Both the position numbers and the translations under genes were made by a program. Shown in pieces: positions 42,401-53,908 of a stretch of 64,000 nucleotides of DNA (its first letter is position 1; each line of letters opens with the position of its first letter). Location: the NCBI GenBank assembly GCA_950097015.1, contig CATNEN010000038.1:31396501-31460500 (forward strand), given 5' to 3'. Under the pieces are notes generated by a model. It had not been told where the DNA came from and did no database searches. It was given only the letters and a program-made list of their open reading frames with translations. The stretch is from Macrostomum hystrix. Lineage: Eukaryota; Platyhelminthes; Macrostomidae.

Positions 42401-44480
42401 TGCGAGAAGTCAACGAATTCTTCGCGAACAGCAGTCAGGGTAAGCGGGGCCGCAGCGAAATGAGCCGTGCCGCTGTGGACTTCGCCAACCAAGCCGTCCC
42501 ATCGGCCAGTGGCGTTGTCGTAGCTGCCGTAGCGACCGTCGCTGACGCGTTTGAATGTGGCGCGAAAATTTAAACGCTTAGACAGCTCGCTGACTATCTC
42601 AGGGTAGAAGCCGACCCAGCGACCGTTGATGTCTTGAGTAGAGAAACCCTCGGACTGCGACGAAGGAAATAATAGAAATCGTAACTCGTACAGGCGAGAT
42701 TCCCGTCTAACAGGCGAGATTCCCGTCTAACAGGCGAGATTCCCGTCTAACAGGCGAGACTCCTGTCTAACAGGCGAGATTCCCGTCTAACAGGCGAGAT
42801 TCCTGTCTAACAGGTGAGATTCCTGTCTAACAGGCGAGATTCCCGTCTAACAGGTGAGATTCCTGTCTAACAGGTGAGATTCCTGTCTAACAGGTGAGAT
42901 TCCTGTCTAACAGTTGAGATTCCTGTCTAACAGGTGAGATTCACGTCTAAAAGTTAAGATTCCTGTGTAACTGATGAGATTCCTGTCTAACAGTTGAGAT
43001 TCCTGTCTAACTGATGAGATTCATGTTTAACAGGTGAGATTCCTGTCTAACAGGTTAGATTCCAGTCTAAGATATGAGATTCCAGTCTAACAGGTTAGAA
43101 TCTTGTTGAACAGGTGAGATTCCTGTCTAACAGTTGAGATCCGAAAAAAGGATGTGTGCACCAACCATGATGGCAGTCACCAGGAGGTTGGGCTTCGCCA
43201 TATCTGCAGAGTCTAGCGCCGTTGCAACAACGCCCAGAGCTGAAGAAAACTGCGCCAGAACTTGAATGGATGATTGGTATAACAGACCTTATAAAAATTG
43301 CACTTATTCCTTGTATATCGCACCCCGACATTTACTGTAATATTAATGATAAAATTAATGATTGATTACACCTTCCCGAAATGTGCAGCGGAGAGCACAG
43401 CCGCAGCTATTGCGCGGCGCATTTTAAGGCTGCGTACGGCTGTTCAGTCCATGGACTGGGTTAGGACTATGGATTTTAAAGTGCTCTGGTCACGAGTGCT
43501 CAGGACATCAATGATTTGGAGTGCCCCACTGTAGATTTGGAGTGCCCCACTAGATTTGGGGTGCCCCACAATGGATTTGGAGTGCCCCACTGTGAATTTG
43601 GAGTGCCCCACTGTGAATTTGGAGTGCCCCACTGGATTTGGAGTGCCCCACAATGGATTCGGAGAGATCCATGGTGGATTTCGAGTGCCTACTATGGATT
43701 TGGAGTGCCCACTGTGGATCACTGTAGATTTGCAGTGATCCACAATGGATTTGGAGTGATCCACTATGGATTTGGAGAGATCCATGATGGATTTGGAGTG
43801 CCCAATGTGAATCACTGTGGATTTGGAGTGATCCATGATGGATTTGGAGTGATCCATGACGGATTTGGAGTGATCCACTATGGATTTGGAGTGATCCACT
43901 ATGGATTTGGAGTGATCCACTATGGATTTGGAGTGATCCACAATGGATTTGGAGAGATCCATGATGGATTTGGAGTGCCCAATGTGAATCACTGTGGATT
44001 TGGAGTGATCCACTATGGATTTGGAGGGATCCACAATGGATTTGGAGAGATCCATGATGGATTTGGAGTGCCCAATGTGAATCACTGTGGATTTGGAGTG
44101 ATCCACTATGGATTTGGAGTGATCCACTATGGATTTGGAGTGATCCACTATGGATTTGGAGTGATCCACTATGGATTTGGAGTGATCCACTATGGATTTG
44201 GAGTGATCCACTATGGATTTGGAGAGATCCATGATGGATTTGGAGTGATCCACTATGGATTTGGAGCGATCCATGATGGATTTGGAGTGCCCAATGTGAA
44301 TCACTGTGGATTTGGAGTGATCCACTGTGGATTCCAACGATAAATTTTGGGGTTTCATAATGGATTTCTGGGACTGTGAATTGGCTTTTACTTCTGTAAG
44401 ATGAGACAAATAATTAGTTAGTTCATCAAATCAAAGCATTGCTAAAACTTACCAAAAACGCAGATAAAAGTTGCAGGCAT
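37820..44480 (-). CDS. Ionotropic glutamate receptor subunit lacking the amino-terminal domain (copy 2)
   Basis: Paralogue of the 28401-35824 receptor, 543 residues. Exons 44480-44453, 43239-43166, 42654-42376, 39975-39788, 39494-39250 and 38637-37820; phases 1,0,0,2,1 all agree. The first exon gives ATG plus nine codons and ends at a perfect GTAAGT donor; with exon 2 it forms a signal peptide (MPATFICVFALGVVATALDS). S1 follows at once (PNLLVTAIM), so the amino-terminal domain is missing. S1 has GRWDGLVGEV and APLTLTAVREE (Arg 111). TM1 is LGVWLASGGVFLL, and the pore ends TGCYQG (Tyr 270 at the Q/R/N position). A poly-Gln tract sits in the TM1-pore linker. TM3 is AATYTGGFLCAL; S2 has KGGST (347-350) and VMEAP (Glu 402), and TM4 is near the C-terminus. 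Introns 1, 2 and the pore-loop intron match copy 1 in position and phase; others differ. Confidence 0.93.
38886..39180 (+). mobile_element. SINE family B, full length
   Basis: The head is GGGGTGAGCGGCAGCACGG..CAGCTCGATTCCGCGGCG. The body has CTGACGATGAGAAAGTCAGG and CACACCTGTGTGAGTGTGTG, and the 3' end is (ATTATTATA). It lies in an intron of receptor copy 2, antisense to it. Confidence 0.87.
39535..39742 (-). mobile_element. SINE family B copy with internal deletion
   Basis: On the minus strand the head CTGAGCTCGATTACACGGCG joins GACGATGAGAAAGTCAGGAC after a deletion. It continues to CAGCGAAATGGGCAGAATTG and GCCTCCTCGCTGGCTGGCTG. It lies in the intron between exons 4 and 5 of receptor copy 2, in gene sense. 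Confidence 0.83.
40012..42367. repeat. 24-bp minisatellite, about 98 copies
   Basis: Units contain GGACCTGAAGGATGTCTAAC plus CTGA, with ATTCTGTCCTGA variants. The array fills intron 3 of receptor copy 2. In gene sense (minus) it reads CATCCTTCAGGTCCTCAGGT, so each unit holds a pyrimidine-AG and AGGTTAGA donor-like words. Minus-strand frames of over 200 codons are artefacts. Confidence 0.97.
42685..43140. repeat. 20-bp minisatellite GTCTAACAGGTGAGATTCCT
   Basis: About 22 copies, drifting from CAGGCGAGATTCCC to CAGGTGAGATTCCT. It fills intron 2 of receptor copy 2. The plus strand spells CTAACAG/GTGAGA, but the host gene is on the minus strand, so the words are antisense here. Confidence 0.96.
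43330..43462 (-). mobile_element. SINE family A, 3' fragment
   Basis: On plus, GATTGATTACACCTTCCCG, GCACAGCCGCAGCTATTGCG and CAGTCCATGGACTGG match the 3' half of family A in reverse orientation. The tRNA head is missing. It lies in intron 1 of receptor copy 2. Confidence 0.83.
43505..44338. repeat. 21-bp minisatellite GTGATCCACTATGGATTTGGA
   Basis: About 40 copies in intron 1 of receptor copy 2, with variants of different origin at the edge (GTGCCCCACTGTGAATTTGGA). Frames on both strands are artefacts of the 21-bp period. Confidence 0.96.
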
Positions 44481-45249
44481 AATAAATATTTAATTTTTTT
44501 AGACTAAATCAAAACCTGCAGATGTGTCTATGCTCCTTCATGTATTTTTATATCCCAAAGCCAGAGCTAAAAGGCCATGAGCTATAAAAAAAGCTGCTGT
44601 ATATATCCGAAAATGACCGCCAGCGGGGAGGCCAAGAACTATCTGACAGTGAGGACGCGGAGTCAAACTCCACACAGCGCTATAGAGATGGGGTTTAACT
44701 GTCGGCCCAAATTATCATCTCACTGCATGGCAGTGGCGGCCGCACTTAATAATTAATGTCGTTGAGCGCTTACTCCTGCGCCATTTTGGCCTAATAGTTT
44801 CCAGCGGCACTATAATAGTTAGTTGGGCCTCTCTCTCTGACCTACTGCAGTCGACCGTTTGTGTTCAGGAACGGGCGGTAAATGTATATTAATATTAATC
44901 TCGCTGTGCTCACAGCTTGGGTCATGTGTTTGTGTGCTGCTGTGTGTTCAGTTTATATATAAAAATATATCGATATGGTTAAAAGACCAACCAAAAATTG
45001 AGCCAATGGCGTGTCAGCTAACAGCGAAGGAATTGAGAAAAATGCAATCTATTATAAAAGAACCTATATAGGCGTCGATTGGTAGCAATAATGAGAAAGT
45101 GTAATATCGTAATAACGCATGCTTGCTTTCAATATTAGCATTGCATATATAATTCCCATGGGTAATGCGAGTGAGTGTCGTCAATTCGCATCGTTAACAA
45201 ACTCATCTTCAGAGTGTCGAATGGGAGAGAAAAACTAATATAGAACATT
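44481..45249. other. Presumed 5' flank of receptor copy 2
   Basis: Unique sequence upstream (minus sense) of ATG 44480. No coding region or clear core promoter element is recognised. Confidence 0.4.
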
Positions 45250-47605
45250 TTCACACTTGCATACAGCCAGTTACAGCCAGCTATGTGTATGTCTATGTGT
45301 ACAGCAGCCTGTGTATCACACTGCTACAGCCACTGTGTGTCACTATGTTACAGCCTCTGTGTATCACACTGCTACAGCCACTGTGTGTCACTATGTTACA
45401 GCCTCTGTGTATCACACTGCTACAGCCACTGTGTGTCACTATGTTACAGCCTCTGTGTATCACACTGCTACAGCCACTGTGTGTCACTATGTTACAGCCT
45501 CTGTGTATCACACTGCTACAGCCACTGTGTGTCACTATGTTACAGCCTCTGTGTATCACACTGCTACAGCCACTGTATATCACTATGTCACAGCCACTGT
45601 GTATCACGCTGCTACAGCCACTGTGTATCACACTGCTACAGCCAATGTGTATCACTCAGTTTCAGCCTCTGTGTATTAAACTGCTACAGTCACTGTGTAT
45701 CACACTGCTACAGCCACTGTGTATCACACTGCTGCAGCCACTGTGTATCACACTGCTACAGCCACTGTGTATCACACTGCTGCAGCCACTGTGTATCACA
45801 CTGCTACAGCCACTGTGTATCACACTGCTACAGCCACTGTGTATCACACTGCTACAGCCACTGTGTGTCACACTGCTGCAGCCACTGTGTATCACACTGC
45901 TACAGCCACTGTGTATCACACTGCTGCAGCCACTGTGTATCACACTGCTACAGCCACTGTGTATCACACTGCTGCAGCCACTGTGTATCACACTGCTACA
46001 GCCACTGTGTGTCACACTGCTACAGCCACTGTGTATCACACTGCTACAGCCACTGTGTGTCACACTGCTACAGCCACTGTGTATCACACTGCTACAGCCA
46101 CTGTGTATCACACTGCTAAAGCCACTGTGTATCACACTGCTACAGCCACTGTGTGTCACTATGTTACAGCCTCTGTGTATCACACTGCTACAGCCACTGT
46201 GTGTCACTATGTTACAGCCTCTGTGTATCACACTGCTACAGCCACTGTGTGTCACTATGTTACAGCCTCTGTGTATCACACTGCTACAGCCACTGTATAT
46301 CACTATGTCACAGCCACTGTGTATCACGCTGCTACAGCCACTGTGTATCACACTGCTACAGCCAATGTGTATCACTCAGTTTCAGCCTCTGTGTATTAAA
46401 CTGCTACAGTCACTGTGTATCACACTGCTACAGCCACTGTGTATCACACTGCTGCAGCCACTGTGTATCACACTGCTACAGCCACTGTGTATCACACTGC
46501 TGCAGCCACTGTGTATCACACTGCTACAGCCACTGTGTATCACACTGCTACAGCCACTGTGTGTCACACTGCTGCAGCCACTGTGTATCACACTGCTACA
46601 GCCACTGTGTATCACACTGCTACAGCCACTGTGTATCACACTGCTACAGCCACTGTGTATCACACTGCTGCAGCCACTGTGTATCACACTGCTACAGCCA
46701 CTGTGTGTCACACTGCTACAGCCACTGTGTATCACACTGCTACAGCCACTGTGTGTCACACTGCTACAGCCACTGTGTATCACACTGCTACAGCCACTGT
46801 GTATCACACTGCTAAAGCCACTGTGTATCACACTGCTACAGCCACTGTGTCACACTGCTACAGCCACTGTGTATCACACTGCTACAGCCACTGTGTATCA
46901 CACTGCTACAGCCACTGTGTGTCACACTGCTACAGCCACTGTGTATCACACTGCTACAGCCACTGTGTGTCACACTGCTACAGCCACTGTGTATCACACT
47001 GCTACAGCCACTGTGTGTCACACTGCTACAGCCACTGTGTATCACACTGCTACAGCCACTGTGTCACACTGCTACAGCCACTGTGTATCACACTGCTACA
47101 GCCACCGTGTATCACACTGCTACAGCCACTGTGTATCACACTGCTACAGCCACCGTGTATCACACTGCTACAGCCACTGTGTATCACACTGCTACAGCCA
47201 CTGTGTATCACACTGCTACAGCCACTGTGTATCACACTGCTACAGCCACTGTGTATCACACTGCTACAGCCACTGTGTATCACACTGCTACAGCCACTGT
47301 GTATCACACTGCTACAGCCACTGTGTATCACACTGCTACAGCCACTGTGTATCACACTGCTACAGCCACTGTGTGTCACACTGCTACAGCCACTGTGTGT
47401 CACACTGCTACAGCCACTGTGTATCACACTGCTACAGCCACTGTGTATCACACTGCTACAGCCACTGTGTATCACACTGCTACAGCCACTGTATCACACT
47501 GCTACAGCCACTGTGTGTCACACTGCTACAGCCACTGTGTGTCACACTGCTACAGCCACTGTGTATCACACTGCTACAGCCACCGTATAGCACACCGCTA
47601 CAATC
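45250..47605. repeat. 24-bp minisatellite with a 720-bp higher-order duplication
   Basis: About 97 copies of a unit containing GTATCACACTGCTACAGCCA plus CTGT. Marker variants (GTCACTATGTTACAGCCTCT, CACTCAGTTTCAGCCTCT, CACTATGTCACAGCC) occur in the same order at about 45580-45700 and 46300-46420. Roughly 720 bp (30 units) has therefore been duplicated. The 776-codon frame here is an artefact. Confidence 0.97.
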
Positions 47606-47664
47606 ACTGCGTTAATGCATGCTGTATCAAGCATGTATATACACGTATTAGTACAAGTTACTAG

Positions 47665-48393
47665 GAAAATGGGGTGTTTGCGACCCGTCCGTCAAATCCA
47701 ACATTGAGCCTTATTTAACTGACAGATTTAAGCAGCCTTTAGGCAGGTAGGGCGTGATTTCTGATAATTTATTTCTTAATAAAAAATTGTGTTGAAGCCT
47801 AAACCCAACGAGGGTGAAAGGTAAGAGTTGGCCTCAAAAAAATTAAATTTGAGCTGTCCCTGGCTCTACTCAAGAGATGGCTGGCCGGTTGAGATTCTAG
47901 AAGCTTGAATTGCTGTCTGGAGAAGCCAGGGGAGGCCACTTCCGGAAGCCCCATTGTTTGGTTGGTTGGAGCTGCCAAGAAATGGGGATTTAGAATTTAG
48001 AAAATGGGAAAATATAGGAACACCCTGGAGGAATCAAGAAACGGCTCGTGATCGATGGACAGGTAGAGGAAAGAGATTCATGGTGGGAATGAAAAGAGGG
48101 TAAATTTGTGTCCAGTACGAATCAATTGTGTTAGGAGTCCGCATTTTTTCTAATTTTATGGCCTTTCAATGAACTTTCAATGGCTTTCTGCCACTTTCTG
48201 TAAACTTTGTATCTACGAGCGTGGTTTTAGTCTATGGCTTCAAATCCTAGGAACCGGATTAATGCGTTAAACGTAGTTTAATACAACAAATTTTATTATT
48301 GGTAAAACTCGAATCTCACCAAATCAAATAGATTTACGTCTCTAGAAATAAATTCTTCCTTTGACGAACCATCATTAACCAAAGCATCAACAA
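47665..48393. other. Intergenic sequence
   Basis: No tandem array or gene recognised. It holds the likely 3' UTR of the coiled-coil gene that follows, with AATAAA on the minus strand near 48290. Confidence 0.45.
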
Positions 48394-49038
48394 TCATGAG
48401 TTAAACAGTTTCTTTCTAACACCAGATTTGCGCCCACCGCCACGGCCGTCTGAAAAGTTCAGCTGGTCATTGTTCTCCGACACTGAAGCGCCGCCTAGAG
48501 CAGCCACTCGAGCGATCATCTGGTCCTTAACTGGCTTCAGCTTCGTATCTGCTTCGCTTCTAGCCCGCTGCAGTTTGGTTAAAAAGACGCGCCAAGCGGC
48601 GGCTCCTTCGGGTGCGGACCACGCGGCTCCAGACGGCTCCCGTGCCAGGAGGCAGTCCAGCTCCGCCTCCTGCGCCTCCAACTGTTTCATCAGTTCACTA
48701 GCTTCTTGAGCTTCAACGACTGCCAATTCGGCTTTAACTGACGCCAGAGAGGTGTCAACTTGGGCCAGGCTCCTTCTTAGCTGCTCCAATCGTCCTGTGG
48801 CAGAAGAATCCGACTTTCCATTGGCAGCTTCGAAAGCCGTCGCCTCGGCGCGCAGTCGCTCGATGGCCCTAATTTCCGCCGCCTGCCTATCAGACTCAGC
48901 TGCCAGAGCGGCGCGCCACTTTGCAGCGTCGGCCTCAACGGCGGCCGACTCTGCTGCGGCTGCCGCTTTGTCGGCTGCGGTCATCTTGGCATCCCAGACT
49001 GACTGAGCTGCGGCTATGGCCCGAGTTCTATTGGACGC
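48394..49038 (-). CDS. Last exon of an Ala/Glu-rich coiled-coil protein (partial)
   Basis: Open from acceptor TTCGTAG/GCG at 49038 (phase 0) to stop 48394, giving 214 residues. I do not recognise the family. The exon begins ASNRTRAIAAAQSVWDAK. A long amphipathic, Ala/Glu/Arg-rich region follows with heptad-like spacing (ESDRQAAEIRAIERLRAEA, RLEQLRRSLAQVDTSLASV, MKQLEAQEAELDCLL). The tail is short, basic and Gly-rich (GRGGGRKSGVRKKLFNS). No signal peptide or membrane segment is present, so a cytoplasmic or nuclear structural or adaptor role is likely. An in-frame ATG inside (48984) could act as the start, but the good acceptor upstream and the coding character before it point to an upstream exon I could not find. 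The open stretch at 49852-50202 might belong to the same gene, but no convincing donor joins them. Confidence 0.62.
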   Translation of the reverse strand, partial: ASNRTRAIAAAQSVWDAKMTAADKAAAAAESAAVEADAAKWRAALAAESDRQAAEIRAIERLRAEATAFEAANGKSDSSATGRLEQLRRSLAQVDTSLASVKAELAVVEAQEASELMKQLEAQEAELDCLLAREPSGAAWSAPEGAAAWRVFLTKLQRARSEADTKLKPVKDQMIARVAALGGASVSENNDQLNFSDGRGGGRKSGVRKKLFNS

Positions 49039-49851
49039 CTACGAATTTATTAATACGAGACAGGCAGTTAATGATTTGTTTGTGAAGTGAGTCTCTAGTT
49101 TATCAACTTAGCTATGTCAATTTTGCAGCTAGGTGTAACCAACCTTTAAATCTGCACCCCCACTGACACTGACTAGGGATGCCAGTCGGTTTTAATTTAT
49201 GCCTAGGGATGGTTGACTGTTAGGGATGCCTGCATCACGTGATCCTTAAAGGTCACTACCTGTTTACTTGTACTTGTGACTCACGTCTATTTTTAGTAAC
49301 AAAGATTCTCCCCTACGTATATCATGCGTATACGATTTTATATTTTTAGCAACAGACCCCTTTTTTATTGATATGTCTGCTGCCTTGTTTATTGGACATC
49401 ACTTTATTTTAGTAGAAAGGCGTGATGCACATGCTACCCCTACCTTTTCTCCCCTAGACCAGAGGTTCCTTTTTTTTATTCTTTTAGTACTGTTTTTGTT
49501 AATTGCACGATAATTAAGCCACCAATTCGCAAGCATTAAATTCAAGCAAGCGAATTCAAGCTCAGGAACTTAAGGTGCGAGAGGCAAACTCATTAGACCG
49601 CTCTGCCAGTTTTGCTTCTTAAACTCTGAATTTTCTTATCAGGCGTTAATTTTCTTGACTTTTTTCATTGAGAAGAAAAACATTTTCGACTAAATAAAAA
49701 AACTCTCCTTTTCCAATAATCTATGACTGGTCAAGGGTTGAAACCTTTTGAATTGAGCGGTAGATTAAATGTCTGAATGAATGCGCCCAGGATGCAAAAG
49801 AAAGGGCGAAAATCTCTAAAGGATGCACCAGTTCGCACAGCCTCGTGGGAG
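49039..49851. other. Spacer between two coiled-coil ORFs
   Basis: AT-rich sequence that may be intron or intergenic. It contains one isolated TCACGTGA at about 49235 and no recognisable exon. Confidence 0.4.
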
Positions 49852-50202
49852 TTAATGAAGATTATGTGTGATGCGGACCTCCTGCTTCAAGCGATCGATT
49901 TCATCCAACAGCTGAACATGCTGCCTGGCAATGGTCAATAACTCTCGGTGAGCGAGCATCTCTTTATCCTCCTCTGCTTCGTGTTTTGCTGCACTGTCCT
50001 GCTCCGCTGTCGCTTCAGCAGCAGATTTGATTTTTAACTTGTTGAGCTCGTTAAACTTTTTAGTCAATTGCTGCTTTAGGGATTGCATCTCTCTAGACTT
50101 ATTGCGGGTGCTCACTAGCAGCGCTAGAAGTTGTTGCTCAATCTGCATACTAATAGTAGTATCAGACTGGCAAGAATTTTCTACTGATGCTTCAGTATTC
50201 AT
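49852..50202 (-). CDS. Small coiled-coil protein, 116 residues
   Basis: ATG 50202 to TAA 49852. The sequence is soluble and helical with heptad-like periodicity at both ends (MQIEQQLLALLVSTRNKSRE, LKQQLTKKFNELNKLK, HVQLLDEIDRLKQEV), separated by an Ala/Glu-rich acidic stretch. It has no signal peptide or membrane segment. Sizes and composition of this kind occur in kinetochore, BLOC-type and centrosomal subunits, but I see no diagnostic motif and name no function. The start is the first ATG in a frame also open from a TTG four codons upstream. A donor-like GTGAGC occurs inside (CTGCTA/GTGAGC), but the coiled coil continues past it, which argues against splicing there. It may be a single-exon gene or the first exon of a longer one. 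Confidence 0.5.
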   Translation of the reverse strand: MNTEASVENSCQSDTTISMQIEQQLLALLVSTRNKSREMQSLKQQLTKKFNELNKLKIKSAAEATAEQDSAAKHEAEEDKEMLAHRELLTIARQHVQLLDEIDRLKQEVRITHNLH

Positions 50203-52387
50203 GGCTTTCGACAAAGTACTGAAATTAAGTTTAAAATTTTGGGCAGGTGATATATTTGAAAACGAAGAATTATCAAAAAGGAAATATTTTTTTCTAAAAT
50301 ATCATAGAATCATAGAATATTCATATTATAAATAAATAATACTTACACAGAAACATAATACATTATGCATACATTACATTATAAATCAAAATGCAATACT
50401 AATGTTTTATTTTGTTCTTATATATATTGAAGCATAATAACTAGTATACTAAGGCCATGGTATTCCTTAAGGGCATTTAAGAGAAATCAGAGACCATAGA
50501 CTATAGGCACCCTCTGATTTGCTATAAACACCCACAGAGCTCAGGGATTAAATTTACTGTGTTAAATACAAATTTGCCTCAGTAAGCCAACACAATTAAA
50601 CAATTTCAATTGTTTGAGACCTTTTCATAGCAATAATGGCTTTCAACTATCAGGAAAAAACTGGCATTAATGAATTAATCTACAATAGAGAAATAGAGAT
50701 AGATAGATAGAGAAATAGAAATGAAATAGAGAAAATAATACAACTGATACTGACTAGGACTAACAAGATTGTCAGTAGAAATAAGTAAATGGGTACAATT
50801 ATATAAAATAACCTAAGAACCTAAAGTTTGTGATTTAATATGATTCAATGTGATTCAAACTAGCTATGTTAATAAAAATGAAAACTGATTGTAGAGTCTA
50901 TATCAATCCAAAAAGATCACATTTGTCATCATAGCTAACTAGAAAAAATAAATTGATATACTTAACTTAGTTTTTTTGTTCCATAGTGGATATCTACAAT
51001 TAATTTCTGATTATTAATGTGGTTTACCAAGAAATTTGAAACACAGCTAATTTTAGCACAAACTTTCAACTCTAAACACATGCTAAAAGCCTAATGCTAC
51101 CGAAGTAGTGCGATTAGCTAAGTCAGGTTAAATATTAATGATTAAAAAGTATTCCGTAATGGTAACACAAGAGAAAAAATCGACCTCACTTGAAGTATAT
51201 TTATGCATACATTTCCTAGCACTAACGTCAGCTATAAAAGAAATCAAAGAAATGTGATTAAAATATAAACAACATTCAGTACAACAAGCAGAGCAACTTA
51301 AAAGAAAATCTAGTGGAAAATGAATTTTTTTAATAATAAGATTCACAGTACAAAGCGATTCAAAGAAACGTCCTCGCGAAAAAAACAATGCCCATAACTT
51401 TGTCACGCACGTCAGGTGGCAAGTCCTAGTCGACATCAAATAAATTTAAACTAGTGCTACGGCAGCTTTGTTTAGGGTTAAAACAACGAAAATTGTTTAT
51501 CGGTATGGAAAAGGCATTTTATTTGTTTTATTTACTTTTGAAATCTTAGCTTTAATAAATAAATTTTATTCCTCAAAGTAAGAGAATATTTTTTGTTCTG
51601 CAATACAGCGGGGCATAAATTTAACATGAAATAACTAAAATATTTTATATTTTCGCCACGTGAAAAACTTCTTTTACTGCTGGACTGGACGGTATTGTAA
51701 ATACAAATGGACACTGAAAGTCTGCGAATCACATATGAACTTGTATTTAAATATTGTTAATCTAGAGATAAAAAGTATTTAGTTTTTATAGCGAATTGAA
51801 TAGTCTTATGGCATTTTTGGTAAATTGTGAGATTATATTTATCGAATTGTCAGAACGCATAACGCCATAGCGCCTGACACTTTGCTACAAAAGCTCTACA
51901 GTAGTCTTTTTTATATTAATTTACTATTGTTTGATGGTATATCAACTTCTCGTCGCCTGGCTGCCATTTATAACTATGCTTAGGTTTTTTGTAAAATTCC
52001 AGACCAATGATTTGTACAACATATTGCTTCTTCAATTATAAAGCTTTTTGTCTGCTTGAATGTTCAAATATAAATTAATGTTTATTTAAAAAGTAGTTCG
52101 TAAGTTTTCAGTATTGGCTGGATACAATATAGCCTAAAATATTATTTTCACAATAAATTTTATTACAGCTTACCTCTTTAGTGTCTTAGGCTTGCCTTTG
52201 CTACATTTCAAGTAAAACTTTTATTATTTAATTTGGATTATATAAACTTTCTATTCTAATGAAACCTTTTAAACCTGCAATGTTTATGTAGTTTTTAATT
52301 TACAAACTACTTTAAAAGTGCAAACAGGTTTTACCTTTGCTACACTAATTCTATGGTTTAAGTTCTAGATAATATTTAATCTAATTA
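50203..52387. other. AT-rich intergenic region
   Basis: Over 2 kb of AT-rich sequence between divergent genes. ORFs on the minus strand at 51128-51732 are low-complexity and match nothing I recognise. Promoters of the coiled-coil gene (minus) and of WDR27 (plus) should lie at its two ends. Confidence 0.5.
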
Positions 52388-53613
52388 ATGTATAATTTAG
52401 AATACAACACACTACAGGACTGGGTGTTACAATCGAATCAAAGATTGCCAGGCCAGTTAAGTGATGTCTCGACTTACGCAGCTAGCGAGACTTCTCTCTG
52501 CTGGTGCAGCCCGTCTGATGGCCGTCTAAAAGTACACGCGCACTTACCTGACAGACCCAAAGTTAGCGGGCTTCAGCTGATTGGCCATCGACGCCCGATA
52601 GCCTGCTTGGCTCTGACCAATCGGGTTGCGCCACGTCTTCTAGCTAGCCAGGCCGAGGATCACGTGACCCTATGGAATCTGGACGCCTGCGCGGAGAATG
52701 ACGCCCGCGGCGATCCAGTGGAGGGCTATAAGCGACTTGCCGTCGGAGCCCGAGTTGCTGACAGTCTCGCCTTCCTAGCTGATGCCCAGTACCTGGCCCT
52801 GGTCTATTCCAGGCGCGTACTTCTCCTGCCTCTGGATGACCGCAGTCATCGTCAGGATGACCGTTGTCATCGTCAGGATGACCATTCTACGGAAGGCATC
52901 TGGCTAGAAGGACATTCTACTCAGGTATGAGTCTGTTATTGTCTTATTAAAGACCCAGACACTAAGTTCTTCAGGGGCCTGAAAGCAGGAGCGCTGAGCA
53001 TCGTTGCCAAAAAAGTCCGCCTAAGTTAGTCGTTACTTTTTTAATTCTTTAACTTACTGAGAGATGTGCTGAACTGTGATAACTGATTTTGATAACTGAA
53101 AGATATACGAATTTTAGTTTTGCATAAAAAATTATTGATCATATTTCATAATTCTGTTGTTGTTCTCTGAAGAAAAAAATCGACTTTATATATAAATTAT
53201 ACGACTTTCTCAGCATATATTGACTATCCTAGGTTAATTTCGTCGGCGACTTGCCCGAAGGTCGTCTACTAACAATCTCCGACGATCGCACCTTCCAAGT
53301 TTGGCCTTGCCCGTCGAACAGTGATGACAAAGCCCTCCGACCTTGCCACCGGTCGGCTGTGCTTGGGCCGACTGCTTTAACCGCCGCTGCGGTGTCCGAG
53401 ACTGAGAGCCTGCTGTTTCTCGGATCTGCTGCGGGTCGATTGACTGTCGTGAATTTGCAGGTCGGCGGCGACTATCGAGAATTGGCCCGGTGCAGCTTGG
53501 CGGGCTCTGGCGATACGGCCGCCTCCATCGGGCGGGGGCCAGCCATCAGCGCCGAGTCTGGGGCTGCCGTGGCTGCCCTTGGATTGGCGCAGGTCTGTCT
53601 GTCTGCCTGTCTA

Positions 53614-53702
<89 letters not shown>

Positions 53703-53787
53703 ATGTCTGTCTGTCTGTCTGCCTGTCTGTCTGTCTGTCTGTCTGTCTGTCTGCCTGTCTGTCTGTCTGTCTGTCTGTCTGCCTGCC

Positions 53788-53856
<69 letters not shown>

Positions 53857-53867
53857 GCCTGTCTGCC

Positions 53868-53908
<41 letters not shown>

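Noticed and set aside
43444-44409. 321-codon minus ORF and 275-codon plus ORF
   Set aside because: Both span the 21-bp array in the first intron of receptor copy 2. The real coding mini-exon is at 44453-44480.
45285-47615. 776-codon open reading frame (repeats of LQPLCITL) and overlapping frames on both strands
   Set aside because: The 24-bp unit keeps all frames open. All frames and both strands are open together, there is no unique sequence, and no start context or domain. It is a minisatellite.
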